64,000 nucleotides of DNA from Ruminiclostridium cellobioparum DSM 1351 = ATCC 15832 (GCF_000621505.1 NZ_JHYD01000009.1:166237-230236); one strand, 5' to 3'; numbered from the stretch's first letter, positions 1-8,742 are shown. The notes: a model not told the origin generated them from the letters alone. Made by a program: numbers and translations.

Positions 1-1793
1 GGATTGTTTGCTTCCAGGGTAATCCACGTAATAACCGGCATCCGGCGCAACTTTTCACTTCGTGAACCTGATCCCCCGGAAAGTCCTTCAGGCAAGTCAA
101 GTACCAGCTTTACCCTGACCAAAGCACGGATGGGACCCTTTTCATCAAAAACAATTTCAGCTTTTTTATTTATGCTGGTAAACACCCTGTCCTTCTCAGG
201 ATAGGAATAATTATATTCGTCGCCCGCGTCGGCACCGTCTTCAAAGGATGCTATGCTGGAATAAATAATATCATTCAGCTTATCAAAAACATTTAGGGTG
301 CCGTTCTCGTTTATTTCCACCTTTACAAACCTGTTCTCAATGGTCCTGGCCGTTTCATCAACTATGAGCCTGCCATTTTCATCAAAAAATTCTTCATTTC
401 CGGCTTTCTCAGCCGGGAAAGCAAATAATGTGGTATACCCCAAAGCCGGAATTTCCTTTAAATATATCTTTACAGTGCCGTTTCCATCCTTTTGACCGGG
501 AATAAGGTTTCCATGGCTGTCCTTAAATATTAAATCCGGCTTGTTCTCGTTCCTTATTACTGCCATACCATTGCGCTCTGTTGCCATCGTATTGAAGACA
601 ATGATGCTGAATAACGCATCAGGATACTTTCCTGTATCGACATTACCTGCAAATATCCGCAAGGATTCATTTACCAGTCCGTTTGAAATACAATAGCTTT
701 CATCAAATCTGGTTTCCATGTCGGTATGCACATCATCAATGCTTACTCCGCATATGCTGTCATGGGGATGGTTCTTTAAAAGCACCTTCCAGGACTTATC
801 AAGCTTTGCAGCCTGATATTCCCCTCCGTTGCACCATAAAATCGTCTGCAGAGGCTCGGCATATTTTGAAAGCTCGTTCTGGCAGATGTCATTTTGGATT
901 TTGAGATACATCCTGCTGGATAAAATTCCCGGGAATACCGATATGTATCTTCCGCTGTACAGAGCACCCTTTAATTTTTTCAGTGCAGGGGCATGGCTTA
1001 ATACTGTCCTCATGTAATCTTCAGGTGTACTCTGGATCACCCTGAAATCCTCAAAGTCCATTTTTCCATTTTGAATATTAGGAATTATATCATCAGGTAC
1101 CATCTCCTGGTCATATCCGTTCATCAGCAGCACATTGGGCGTAGTTGCAAATGGAAATATTTTTCTTACTTCATTTTCAACCCTTTCCTGCATCATGTCC
1201 TGATACTCGGCAAGCCTCATTGCATTTCTATAGCTGCTTAAAAAGTATACGCCGGGCATTACCGTGCCGTCAGGAGATTCCCATGCAAATTCGGAGTTTA
1301 AGTCATTGGGATCCATTTCAACGCCTCTCCAGACAAATAATCCGAACATGCCGAACTGCTTGTGGATCTGAGGCGCCTGAGAGATCTGTCCGAAATTATC
1401 CAGCAGCCAGCCTACCTGCATTGGTTCACCAAATTCCGAAGCTGTTTTAAAACCTATCATAAGATTTCTGACAATTGCCTCTTCACTGATGAGCTGCCAG
1501 TCGGGCTGCAAATAGTAGGGCCCCACAACCAGTCTTTTTGAGGCGGCATATTGTTTTATTTTCTGCTTGTACCGGTCTACATCTTTCCCCTGTTGTTCCA
1601 GCTGCTCCAGATAATCCTCTATCATTGAGGTCTGCCCATCCAGAACGAATCTGTACTCAGGTTCCTTCTCCATCATATCGAAAAGTGATTCAAAAAAAGG
1701 AACCAGCCATTCATTTGTATATTTACTGTTTAAATACCATTCCCGGTCCCAGTGTGTGTGGGAAATGATATGTGCAATTTTATTTTTTTCCAT
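1..1793 (-). CDS. Alpha-mannosidase, glycoside hydrolase family 38 (C-terminus cut by window edge)
   Basis: Hydrolyses alpha-linked mannosides. The reading frame is open from an ATG at 1793, preceded by a run of G residues as ribosome site, to the left edge, giving 597 residues; the C-terminal part is missing. Family marks are visible: HTHWDREW at residues 12-19 (metal-binding His and Asp), QPDW at 96-99 and LDNFG at 131-135, where Asp132 sits at the position of the GH38 nucleophile. No signal peptide is seen, so it probably acts in the cytoplasm on imported oligosaccharides. It is the last visible gene of an operon with two ABC permeases and a binding protein, 19 bases after the MalG-type permease, which suggests the transporter imports mannosides or N-glycan fragments. 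Family assignment is firm; exact linkage specificity is not readable. Confidence 0.93.
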   Translation of the reverse strand, partial: MEKNKIAHIISHTHWDREWYLNSKYTNEWLVPFFESLFDMMEKEPEYRFVLDGQTSMIEDYLEQLEQQGKDVDRYKQKIKQYAASKRLVVGPYYLQPDWQLISEEAIVRNLMIGFKTASEFGEPMQVGWLLDNFGQISQAPQIHKQFGMFGLFVWRGVEMDPNDLNSEFAWESPDGTVMPGVYFLSSYRNAMRLAEYQDMMQERVENEVRKIFPFATTPNVLLMNGYDQEMVPDDIIPNIQNGKMDFEDFRVIQSTPEDYMRTVLSHAPALKKLKGALYSGRYISVFPGILSSRMYLKIQNDICQNELSKYAEPLQTILWCNGGEYQAAKLDKSWKVLLKNHPHDSICGVSIDDVHTDMETRFDESYCISNGLVNESLRIFAGNVDTGKYPDALFSIIVFNTMATERNGMAVIRNENKPDLIFKDSHGNLIPGQKDGNGTVKIYLKEIPALGYTTLFAFPAEKAGNEEFFDENGRLIVDETARTIENRFVKVEINENGTLNVFDKLNDIIYSSIASFEDGADAGDEYNYSYPEKDRVFTSINKKAEIVFDEKGPIRALVRVKLVLDLPEGLSGGSGSRSEKLRRMPVITWITLEANN

Positions 1794-1812
1794 GAAAGTA
1801 CCCCCCAAATTT

Positions 1813-2655
1813 TTATCCCTTCACTGCGCCTTCAGTCAGTGCCGACACAATGAATCTCTGCAGTATAATAAACAGTACCATCGTAGGTAAAATTCCAATT
1901 ACACATGCCGCTGCCAGATAGTGTGTAGTAACCGCTTCAGTTGTCGATTGAAGATTGACAAGCCCCACCGAGATAGGGAACTTCCTGCCGTCATCCAGTA
2001 AAATAAACGGAACCACAAACTGTGACCAGCTATTTACCGCAATCAGCAGTGATACTGAGATAATTCCGGGAATAGTTACCGGGATCAGGATCTTCCTCAG
2101 TGCCTTCAATCTGCCGCAGCCATCAATAAGAGCGGCTTCATCCAGCTGTACCGGAATTGTATCCAGATATCCTTTGATATACCATGTTGCAAAGGGAACG
2201 CTTATCGCTATATATACCAGCATCAATGCAACCTGGCTATTGGTCATATTAATTTGACTGAAATACCGGTATAAAGGAATAACAATTACCAATGGTGAAA
2301 TCATCTGAAAAATCAACACACCAAACATCATGCTTCTTTTAAACTTGAATTTCAATCTGGAAAAGGCATAGCCGGCCGGAAGCGTAATCAATAAGGTCCC
2401 TGCCACTGTAAATATTACGATGTATAAGGAATTCCAGAGATTTTTCAGAATTTGTGTATTATTTATCACAAATATATAATTTTCTATGTTAAAGCTTTTC
2501 GGAAAAATTTTAGGTGGCACCATAAATAATTCCGGTACCGTCTTCAGTGAAAGAGACAGCACCCAAACCACCGGATAGAGGAAAAACAGGCTTGTCAGAA
2601 TATAAATCAAATAAATCCCCACTTTAGCCCCGGTTTGATTATAATTTTTCTTCAT
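1813..2655 (-). CDS. Carbohydrate ABC transporter permease, MalG family
   Basis: Inner-membrane permease subunit of a type I sugar importer, 280 residues, the usual length for MalG-like partners. The sequence is mostly hydrophobic with six likely membrane segments, the first near residues 13-32. The cytoplasmic EAA loop, which docks the ATPase, is visible as EAALIDGCG near residues 172-180. A GAGGTG ribosome site precedes the ATG. It starts 6 bases after the stop of the MalF-type gene, so the two are co-translated partners. No ATPase gene is in the operon; as is common in Firmicutes, a shared MsmX-like ATPase elsewhere would be needed (inference). The mannosidase downstream suggests mannosides as substrate. 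Confidence 0.93.
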   Translation of the reverse strand: MKKNYNQTGAKVGIYLIYILTSLFFLYPVVWVLSLSLKTVPELFMVPPKIFPKSFNIENYIFVINNTQILKNLWNSLYIVIFTVAGTLLITLPAGYAFSRLKFKFKRSMMFGVLIFQMISPLVIVIPLYRYFSQINMTNSQVALMLVYIAISVPFATWYIKGYLDTIPVQLDEAALIDGCGRLKALRKILIPVTIPGIISVSLLIAVNSWSQFVVPFILLDDGRKFPISVGLVNLQSTTEAVTTHYLAAACVIGILPTMVLFIILQRFIVSALTEGAVKG

Positions 2656-2661
2656 GCTGTC

Positions 2662-3579
2662 TCACACCTCACTTTTTTTCATTATATAGAAATAAACAGC
2701 CGCCATTATGGAATTTATCAGCAATAATAATACAGCGACAGAAGAACCCCTTCCTAAATCAAGCAGCTGGAAAATCTGCGTATAGGCGCTTAAAGCCAAT
2801 ACTTCGGTACTTCTTCCGGGTCCGCCGCCTGTTAATGTCATTACCATGTCAAAGGTATTAAATGTATATATTGTATTTAAAATAAGATTAATCAGCATAA
2901 CAGGCATGACAGACGGAATTATAATTTTGAACAGTCTTCCCGCCGCACTGGCCCCGTCTACTCTTGCAGCCTCCAGTGTCTCTCCCGGAACTGTTTTTAA
3001 CCCTGAGTAAAGCAATATCATACTTTGAGCAGTTCCTCTCCATACGTTTGCCACCGTAGCCGAAACAACGGCTATAAAAGGGTCGGTAAGAAACCTGACA
3101 TGTCCTACTCCTATCAAAGTCAGGAAGTAATTTAAAATACCCGTGGGGGATTCGTCATACATCATCCTCCATATAATACCAATGATAACTCCCGGAATTA
3201 CCATTGATATCAATGCAACAGTCCGCACAAATACGGTTCCGCGCAAATTCATACTTTCGCCCTTGTCAACCGACAGGGCAATAATGAATCCCAGCACCAT
3301 TTGAAATACTACGCTGAAGAAAACAAAGAATGCTGTGACCTTTAACATTGCATAAAATCCCGAGTCCTGAAACAGATTCAAAAATGAATTAAGTGTGTAA
3401 TTATACTCCGTCTCACCGATACGTGCATTGGTAAAACTAAGGCGGAGAATATCAAACATGGGATAGATAAACAAAGTTAAAAGTATTATTACCAACGGAG
3501 CCAGCCAGGGGATCGGGGTTTCACCCAATCCCTTCCTGCCTGACAAACGGTTTGATTTACCAATAGTTTCTCGGTTCAT
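2662..3579 (-). CDS. Carbohydrate ABC transporter permease, MalF family
   Basis: First permease subunit of the sugar importer, 305 residues. An N-terminal cytoplasmic stretch is followed by six predicted membrane segments; the EAA loop reads EAARVDGAS, followed by the typical GRLFKIIIPS continuation. The ATG at 3579 has an AAAGG ribosome site. The gene lies between the binding protein (20 bases upstream) and the MalG-type permease (6 bases downstream), so it belongs to the same transcript that begins upstream of the binding protein. Function is clear from family and context; the sugar is inferred only from the adjacent GH38 mannosidase. Confidence 0.93.
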   Translation of the reverse strand: MNRETIGKSNRLSGRKGLGETPIPWLAPLVIILLTLFIYPMFDILRLSFTNARIGETEYNYTLNSFLNLFQDSGFYAMLKVTAFFVFFSVVFQMVLGFIIALSVDKGESMNLRGTVFVRTVALISMVIPGVIIGIIWRMMYDESPTGILNYFLTLIGVGHVRFLTDPFIAVVSATVANVWRGTAQSMILLYSGLKTVPGETLEAARVDGASAAGRLFKIIIPSVMPVMLINLILNTIYTFNTFDMVMTLTGGGPGRSTEVLALSAYTQIFQLLDLGRGSSVAVLLLLINSIMAAVYFYIMKKSEV

Positions 3580-3599
3580 ATTTTCACACCTTTGTCCTT

Positions 3600-5000
3600 T
3601 TACTTTTTAGAAGTAACAATTTTCCACGCATTATCAACAGCTTTTTCAGGTGTTGTCTGTCCTGCCAGAACATTATTGATTGCAATCTGAATTTCTTGTG
3701 AAATTGTGGGATATATATTTGCGGCCGGACGGACATAAGCAAATTGCAATTCTTCCTTGAATTTCTGTGCAAAAGGATCACTCTTTAAAAATTCCGCCTT
3801 TTCAAATACACTTTTTCTTGGAGGCAGATATCCTCCGGCACTGCACCAGCCTTCCATTCCCTGGTCATTCACATACATGTCGATGATAAAGTCAGCTGCA
3901 AGTTTGCGTTTTTGATCATCCTCGGTAAATACGGTAGATACCCATCCGCCGGCAGTACTTGCCCTTTGATCGGCCTCTGCCATGGGAATTGGCGCCACAT
4001 CCCACAGTTCATCAAATTTATCGGCTATAACCGATCTGAGCTGGGCTGCCATATTGCTTACTCCCACGAACATTGCAACCTTTCCGGCAGCCAGGTCGGC
4101 ATTCATATTCGGATCACTCTTGAAGTTCAGGACACGGGTTGGTGTAACACCTGTATCCACAGTGCTTTTTAAGAAATTTATATAATTTATCATGGCCGCC
4201 CTGTTTTCACCTTCTCCAAAAACAGGTGTTCCGTTGTCATCCACCAGTTTTCCGCCCTGTCCGAAGAAATATGGAAGGGTATTCATAGTTACATTTTCGT
4301 CACGGCCTGCCGAGTATAAAAATGCATCATATCCCTGGCCTTTTAGTTGTTTTCCTAAATCCAAAAGCTCCTGCCAGGTTTTAGGAGGATTTTTTACAAT
4401 ATCCTTGCGGTAGAAGAGAGCGCGGACATCAGTTGTGTACCAGAGTCCAAGTATCTTATCCTCCGGCTTCATAACCTTTTGGGCAAATGGAAACCAGTCA
4501 TTGATATCAAGGTTTTTCTCCTGCACGACATCATCAATTGGCTGTGCGTATTTTGTAAAATTAGGGAATATATAAGAGTCAATTGCCGCTATGTCCGGTG
4601 CCTGTCCCGATGCTGCCTGAACAAGAATCTTTGCCATGGAATCGCTGATTGCGATAGTTGTTTGTATTGGTACAATTTTAACATCAGGGTGTTTTTCAGC
4701 CCATTCCTTTGCCTTCTTTGTCAGATATTCAACCTTTGCCTGGTTGGAATCCATCATGGAGTGTGCAGGAACCGGCTGCCAGGTAATTTCGGTTTTGGCA
4801 TTTTTATCTCCTATTAATTGAGGAGTTACGGTTACATTTGCATTTGAATTATCGGTTTTTGAGCTCTGTTCGGACTGCGCAGCATTGGACTGTGCTGCAG
4901 TAGACTGCACTGATTGATTTTCATTTTTGTTCCCGCATCCTGCCAGGAAAATACCTGCAGCCATAACTACTGCCAAAAGCAAGGCTAAACCACGTTTCAT
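3600..5000 (-). CDS. Extracellular sugar-binding lipoprotein (solute-binding protein family 1)
   Basis: Captures the sugar outside the cell and delivers it to the permease pair. The protein has 466 residues. A lipoprotein signal peptide ends in LAGC with Cys22 as the lipidation site, followed by a long Asn/Gln/Ser linker to about residue 60, then a family 1 binding fold rich in W, Y and D residues. Start ATG at 5000 has a GGGAGG ribosome site. It is the first gene of the operon; a promoter (TTAACA, 17 bases, TATAAA) and a palindromic operator lie in the 224 bases between it and the LacI-type regulator. Ligand is not readable from sequence; mannoside or glycan fragment is inferred from the downstream GH38 gene. 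Confidence 0.93.
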   Translation of the reverse strand: MKRGLALLLAVVMAAGIFLAGCGNKNENQSVQSTAAQSNAAQSEQSSKTDNSNANVTVTPQLIGDKNAKTEITWQPVPAHSMMDSNQAKVEYLTKKAKEWAEKHPDVKIVPIQTTIAISDSMAKILVQAASGQAPDIAAIDSYIFPNFTKYAQPIDDVVQEKNLDINDWFPFAQKVMKPEDKILGLWYTTDVRALFYRKDIVKNPPKTWQELLDLGKQLKGQGYDAFLYSAGRDENVTMNTLPYFFGQGGKLVDDNGTPVFGEGENRAAMINYINFLKSTVDTGVTPTRVLNFKSDPNMNADLAAGKVAMFVGVSNMAAQLRSVIADKFDELWDVAPIPMAEADQRASTAGGWVSTVFTEDDQKRKLAADFIIDMYVNDQGMEGWCSAGGYLPPRKSVFEKAEFLKSDPFAQKFKEELQFAYVRPAANIYPTISQEIQIAINNVLAGQTTPEKAVDNAWKIVTSKK

Positions 5001-5130
5001 AAAATAATCCTCCCTTTAATCCTTTATATATTTGCTGTTATTTAAAGAAAGTAAAATACCGTCCTTTTATTAGAAGCAGATTGAATATTGTCACCTCCAG
5101 CCTTAAACTATTTTTTTACACAGGACTGTA

Positions 5131-5159
5131 TTTATACTTTTATAAGTGTGGGTTGTTAA
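5131..5159 (-). promoter_or_regulatory. Promoter of the mannoside transport operon
   Basis: On the minus strand TTAACA (5159-5154) and TATAAA (5136-5131) are separated by exactly 17 bases. They lie about 130 bases ahead of the binding-protein start. Seen in sequence; use as the operon promoter is inference. Confidence 0.5.
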
Positions 5160-5192
5160 TTCATTCCATAAAATTAAGCAGATAGCGAAGGT

Positions 5193-5204
5193 GTAATCGA
5201 TTAC
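5193..5204. promoter_or_regulatory. LacI-family operator, upstream copy
   Basis: GTAATCGATTAC is a perfect 12-base palindrome with a central CG, the form bound by LacI-family repressors. It sits between the regulator gene and the transport operon, about 34 bases upstream of the predicted -35. A near-identical box lies at 6350-6363. With its flanks it also matches the catabolite cre consensus at 13 of 14 positions, so CcpA binding is an alternative. Confidence 0.75.
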
Positions 5205-5224
5205 GCAAACATGAAAAAAGTATT

Positions 5225-6247
5225 TCAGCAAGACTTTCTAATAATTAAATTGGGTTTCATCACCATATTTTCGTATGTATCTCCCGCTTTGACAACCTCA
5301 TCATTCATACGCTTTAACAGCAATTCCATAGATTTTTTACCCATTTCATACTTTGGTTGGGATATGGTTGTTAAAGGCACGTCAAGATATTGGTCCATTT
5401 CATCATCATTGTAACCAATAATTGCAACATCCTCGGGAATCCTTGCACCGCTTTCCACCAGGGCCTTGTAAGCTCCGATAGCCAGACTGTCGTTAATTGC
5501 AAACACTGCAGTAAAATCCAAAGGCCCTGAAGCCAGGTAGTTCTTTATAGCCATATACCCATATTTTTTCTGATCAAGAGTCTTGTCGGATAAACTGATT
5601 ATTTTGTTGTCCTTGATTCCATTATTCTTAAGAGCGGTCGTATATCCTTCTATACGTTTTTCAATAGTAGAGCAGGGATACTCCGGGCCATTTAAAAGGA
5701 CAATTTTCTTGTGTCCAAGAGATATGAAATGGCTCGTGGCTTGATATGCACCCATAAAATCATCGGTTGTAATGATATCGGTGTCTATGCCATCAATACG
5801 CCTGTCTATGAATACAAAAGGTATTTTTTCTTTTTTAAGTCGAAGGTAGCAGCCAATATCAACACCATGGGTGGGAGATACAATAATTCCATCTACCCGT
5901 CTTTCAATAAAAAGGTTGATGAGCTTTTTTTCTTTTTCGACTATTCCATTGGTACATCCCAGGATAACGCCATAGTTGTTTTGAGTTGCAATATCTTCAA
6001 TTCCATGAAATATTTCGGCATAGAAGTGTCCGGCCATCAAATCATTAAAAATCAAGCCGATAGCCATTGAACGTTTTGAGCGCAAACCACTGGCCAGTAT
6101 ATTCGGACGGTAATCCAGTTCTTTGGCGACAGCCAGTATTGCATCACGGGTATCACTGCTGATGCGGTCTTTTCCATTTAATGCTCTATATACTGTAGTC
6201 TTGGATACTCCAACTTTTGCAGCAATATCATCCAGTGTGGCGCCCAT
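5225..6247 (-). CDS. LacI-family transcriptional regulator
   Basis: Sugar-responsive DNA-binding protein, 340 residues, standard length. The N-terminal helix-turn-helix (residues 1-25, TLDDIAAKVGVSKTTVYRAL) is followed by the hinge helix and a periplasmic-binding-protein-like effector domain to the C-terminus. The ATG at 6247 has an AGGAGG ribosome site. It is encoded just upstream of, and in the same direction as, the mannoside operon. Two matching operators flank it: one a few bases downstream of its own -10 box (autorepression) and one ahead of the transport operon. Local control of the mannoside genes is therefore likely; the inducer is not known. Confidence 0.93.
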   Translation of the reverse strand: MGATLDDIAAKVGVSKTTVYRALNGKDRISSDTRDAILAVAKELDYRPNILASGLRSKRSMAIGLIFNDLMAGHFYAEIFHGIEDIATQNNYGVILGCTNGIVEKEKKLINLFIERRVDGIIVSPTHGVDIGCYLRLKKEKIPFVFIDRRIDGIDTDIITTDDFMGAYQATSHFISLGHKKIVLLNGPEYPCSTIEKRIEGYTTALKNNGIKDNKIISLSDKTLDQKKYGYMAIKNYLASGPLDFTAVFAINDSLAIGAYKALVESGARIPEDVAIIGYNDDEMDQYLDVPLTTISQPKYEMGKKSMELLLKRMNDEVVKAGDTYENMVMKPNLIIRKSC

Positions 6248-6349
6248 TTTATCCTCCTATTCCACTAATATGCACAGCTGTTTTCATTTAAATCATTTTC
6301 AAGCTGTTCTCTATAAGGAATTATATTTGATATTAACAATGTAATATAG

Positions 6350-6363
6350 CGTAACCGATTACG
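6350..6363. promoter_or_regulatory. LacI-family operator at the regulator's own promoter
   Basis: CGTAACCGATTACG, a near-perfect palindrome, lies at about +4 to +17 relative to the promoter at 6374-6401. That is the position expected for autorepression of the LacI-type gene. Shares the core with the box at 5193-5204. Confidence 0.8.
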
Positions 6364-6373
6364 CCATATATTT

Positions 6374-6401
6374 ATTATACAATATCTCTAAACAATGTCA
6401 A
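6374..6401 (-). promoter_or_regulatory. Promoter of the LacI-type regulator gene
   Basis: Minus strand TTGACA (6401-6396), 16-base spacer, TATAAT (6379-6374): a consensus vegetative promoter about 125 bases upstream of the regulator start, with the operator immediately after it. Confidence 0.8.
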
Positions 6402-6535
6402 TGTTTTTTATATTATATTTTGCAACTTTTACAAGAGAGCTGTGCAAAATCCCAATATACGTAGTTGTAAAAACCGTTCGATAAGTAGAAATACCAGCCT
6501 TCAACATATACTTGAATTAAGGGCGACATCAATTT

Positions 6536-6660
6536 CTACGGTTTATCTTTTAAATAATTATCGTACCACTCCCTGCCGCTGCTCCAGTTCTTTTGCTCCG
6601 GCTCCTCTCCAAGAATTTCAGAACATGCAATCGCCATAACATACGTAATCCTAATTTTCT
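6536..6660 (-). pseudogene. Frameshifted C-terminal tail of the upstream membrane-anchored protein
   Basis: Immediately past the stop of the gene at 6651-7175, another frame encodes a protein-like tail containing ACSEILGEE and SGREWYDNYL before its stop. The composition looks like a real protein end rather than a chance frame. This ending (ACxxILG ... GREWYxxY) is, from memory, a common close of clostridial membrane-anchored proteins. A shift of reading frame around 6655-6665 would join it to the preceding gene. Inference; a sequencing error would look the same. Confidence 0.4.
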
Positions 6661-7175
6661 TTTGTATAGTCGTATGGGTTTGAAGATGCAGCATGTTTCG
6701 GATCCTGTACAACAGCGTCAAGTTTATCATCAATACTATCATCCAAACTCTTTTCAGCTGTGGCCAATTTGTCAAGATACTCTTTCAATTCCTGCTGATT
6801 TGCCCAGTAAGAGATATTTTTCAACCTTGTATTACTTCTCTGGATTTCAAAATCTTTTCCCGACCTTAAAATTAGAATTCCTCTGCCTGACTTTAGATTG
6901 ATAATGATGCCGGATTCCGCTGTAGTCCCTGCAAAATTTTTATTCGGCCTTATATCTGTTGCACTGTTGAACCATTTTATCAGATTTTCTGTTAATACCC
7001 GGTCATTAACAGCAGTCATTTTTGTACCTGCCCCGTAAACCTGGATATCTGCAACATCATCAATGGAGACACTCTGATGCAAAGGTTTATATATCGCCTG
7101 GAAATACAGATAAACCCCCGCTGCCATGATCAAAATAGCAAGAAAAGTTATAGACAGGATAATCAGTTTTTTCAC
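6651..7175 (-). CDS. Hypothetical membrane-anchored protein
   Basis: Not recognised. It has 174 residues from a GTG at 7175 with a GGAGG ribosome site. One N-terminal membrane segment or uncleaved signal (residues 3-27) is followed by an extracytoplasmic domain of about 120 residues (IQVYGAG, GIIINLKSG, LKEYLDKLA) and an Asp/Lys-rich end. The stop at 6651 may be premature, because a plausible continuation lies in another frame directly after it (6536-6660). No operon partners: the LacI-type promoter region is downstream and a large inverted repeat is upstream. Confidence 0.65.
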   Translation of the reverse strand: MKKLIILSITFLAILIMAAGVYLYFQAIYKPLHQSVSIDDVADIQVYGAGTKMTAVNDRVLTENLIKWFNSATDIRPNKNFAGTTAESGIIINLKSGRGILILRSGKDFEIQRSNTRLKNISYWANQQELKEYLDKLATAEKSLDDSIDDKLDAVVQDPKHAASSNPYDYTKEN

Positions 7176-7251
7176 TTGAGAGCCTCCAGTCCTTAATTTA
7201 ACTCGTTGTGCTAATTAATTTAAATTTTGCCTTACCGGTGTGATTTTTTAT

Positions 7252-7420
7252 ATCAAATGGTGACTTCCGTACTAACTTCATAAAATAAGTACGCACCCAA
7301 AACAATTACGAAAATTGTATCGCCTCATTATAAAGCAATTTTGCCGTCGCCGACAATTTATCGCAATTGTTTTTAACCGTGCGTCTTATTTCATGAAGTT
7401 GTCCTCACGCACCATTTGAT
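7252..7420. repeat. Large imperfect inverted repeat (about 170 bp)
   Basis: The left arm (7252-about 7320) and the right arm (about 7350-7420) are imperfect reverse complements. Both begin with ATCAAATGGTG, then share ACTTCAT-AAATAAG, ACGCAC and AAAACAATT-CGA-AAATTG blocks. The loop is about 30 bases. No gene is found in 7176-7518 apart from this. It could be a MITE-like remnant or a very long hairpin transcript. Confidence 0.8.
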
Positions 7421-7518
7421 TCTAATTAAATCTCTCTGTAAGCAAAACAATATTTCAATTGACACAATACGTTAATTTAGTGTTATTTCACATATCCTTC
7501 ATACGAAGCTTGACCTGC

Positions 7519-8199
7519 TCAGAAGTAGCAGTCTCTGGCCCTATGATAGAAGTTTTTACTGGCGGCAATACACCCTTTTGTTTTATGACTCCATTCTGAA
7601 AAATCATAATTACAAATTGAACCACCTGCATTTTCAAGTATAAGTGCAGCTCCGGCATGTCCCTCCATATTACTTCCAAAATCAATAAAACAGTCAATCC
7701 TTCCCCGTGCCACATTACAAATATTCAAAGCTGGAGATAAGAGCCCCATTCCCTTTTTGCACTCGGTAAAAAGTAAAGGCCATTCCTGGTAATACCTGTT
7801 GATATTCCGGATATTGGCACTGAACCCAAAGACAATAAAACTGTTCCTGATTTCGCTGGTTTCAGACACATGAATAGGTTTATCATTAAGAAAGGAAGCC
7901 TTCTTCTCCTCTGTCGAATAATACATTTCGTCTGTAATGGGGTTATACACATAGGCTTCAACAATTTGATCGTTTTTCTCCAGACAAACAGAAATATTAA
8001 AATATGGTACGCCAAAAATGAAGTTTGCAGTCCCATCAATAGGGTCAATAATCCATCTTGTCCCTTGTTGATTTCCTATCTCACCGCACTCCTCTGAATA
8101 AAACGAAATGGTTGAATCAATGGATTTCAAGTCTGAAATAAGCATTTGTTCTATATCTCGTTTTTCCGGCTTTAAAAACCGTACAATAAGCAAAAACAC
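7519..8199 (-). pseudogene. Inositol monophosphatase family gene, 5'-truncated
   Basis: Members hydrolyse inositol-1-phosphate or related sugar phosphates with Mg2+. The metal and active-site core is visible: SEE near residue 36 and WIIDPIDGTANF near residues 49-60. The Asp of the usual C-terminal WD metal motif is replaced by Glu (NMEGHAGAA). Length is 226 residues against about 250-270 for the family, and the N-terminal helix and its Thr-Asp motif are absent. The only available start is a GTG at 8199 that lies inside the stem of the rnpB terminator, with no ribosome site. The first residues are therefore read-through of non-coding DNA and homology begins near residue 10. I read it as a decaying gene that lost its 5' end next to rnpB; a functional short form is less likely. 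Confidence 0.7.
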
Positions 8200-8220
8200 C
8201 AGCCTTGAAAGCTAGTGTTT
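8191..8220 (-). terminator. Terminator of rnpB
   Basis: On the minus strand an 8-base stem (ACACTAGC / GCTGGTGT, one G-T pair) with a short loop is followed by TTTTTG. It lies just after the 3' end of RNase P RNA and overlaps the apparent start of the inositol monophosphatase frame. Confidence 0.75.
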
Positions 8221-8230
8221 AGGCATATAA

Positions 8231-8662
8231 GTATGAGTAAGTCTATAAGCCGGGTTCTGTATTAAATGATCATCTATCTAGGCACTGTATTTCTACAGCG
8301 CTCAAGCCACCTCCCCGGGACTGACGGGCAGTCATTGCGTCCCTCCACGGCGTTGCTCCAGGTGGGGTTTACATAGCCGGCAAGTCACCATGCCGCTGGT
8401 GAGCTCTTACCTCACCTTTCCACCCTTACCATCTGGAAGTCGGAAGTTGGATGTTGGAAGACAGAAAACCTGAAAATTCTCCTATACTATTTTCTACCCT
8501 CTAACCTCCAACGTCTAACTTCCAGCTGGCGGTATATCTCTGTTGCACTTTCCTTAAAGTCACCTTCACCGGGAGTTACCCGGCACCATTGCCCTATGGA
8601 GCCCGGACTTTCCTCATGTACGCCTTTTCAGGCTGTACCTGCGATCATCTGGCTTACTCAAT
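8231..8662 (-). ncRNA. rnpB: RNase P RNA (class A), with enlarged P12 arm
   Basis: Catalytic RNA that trims tRNA 5' ends. The 5' side contains GAGTAAGCCAG and the conserved GAGGAAAGTCCGGGCTCC block; the 3' side contains GATAGATGATC and ACAGAACCCGGCTTATAG. GAGTAAG at the 5' end pairs with CTTACTC at the 3' end to form P1. The layout matches class A RNAs. An extra segment of about 90 bases (near 8440-8530) forms a long hairpin at the P12 position, built from GGAAGT/GTTGGA-type short repeats. A consensus promoter lies at 8714-8742 and a terminator at 8191-8220. Ends are accurate to a few bases. Confidence 0.95.
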
Positions 8663-8713
8663 TATTTATTTGAAATATATTTAACTTTATAATATATCGT
8701 CCTTGGACAATTT

Positions 8714-8742
8714 ATTATAGTTGCTGAATTTGGATATGTCAA
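8714..8742 (-). promoter_or_regulatory. Promoter of rnpB
   Basis: Minus strand TTGACA (8742-8737), 17-base spacer, TATAAT (8719-8714), a perfect consensus. The -35 box overlaps the stop codon of the Nif3-family gene. It places transcription start about 45 bases ahead of the P1 helix. Confidence 0.8.

Noticed and set aside
5193..5204. Reading the palindrome as a CcpA cre site
   Set aside because: Possible, but the second near-identical box at the LacI-type gene's own promoter makes a LacI operator the better explanation; kept as an alternative.
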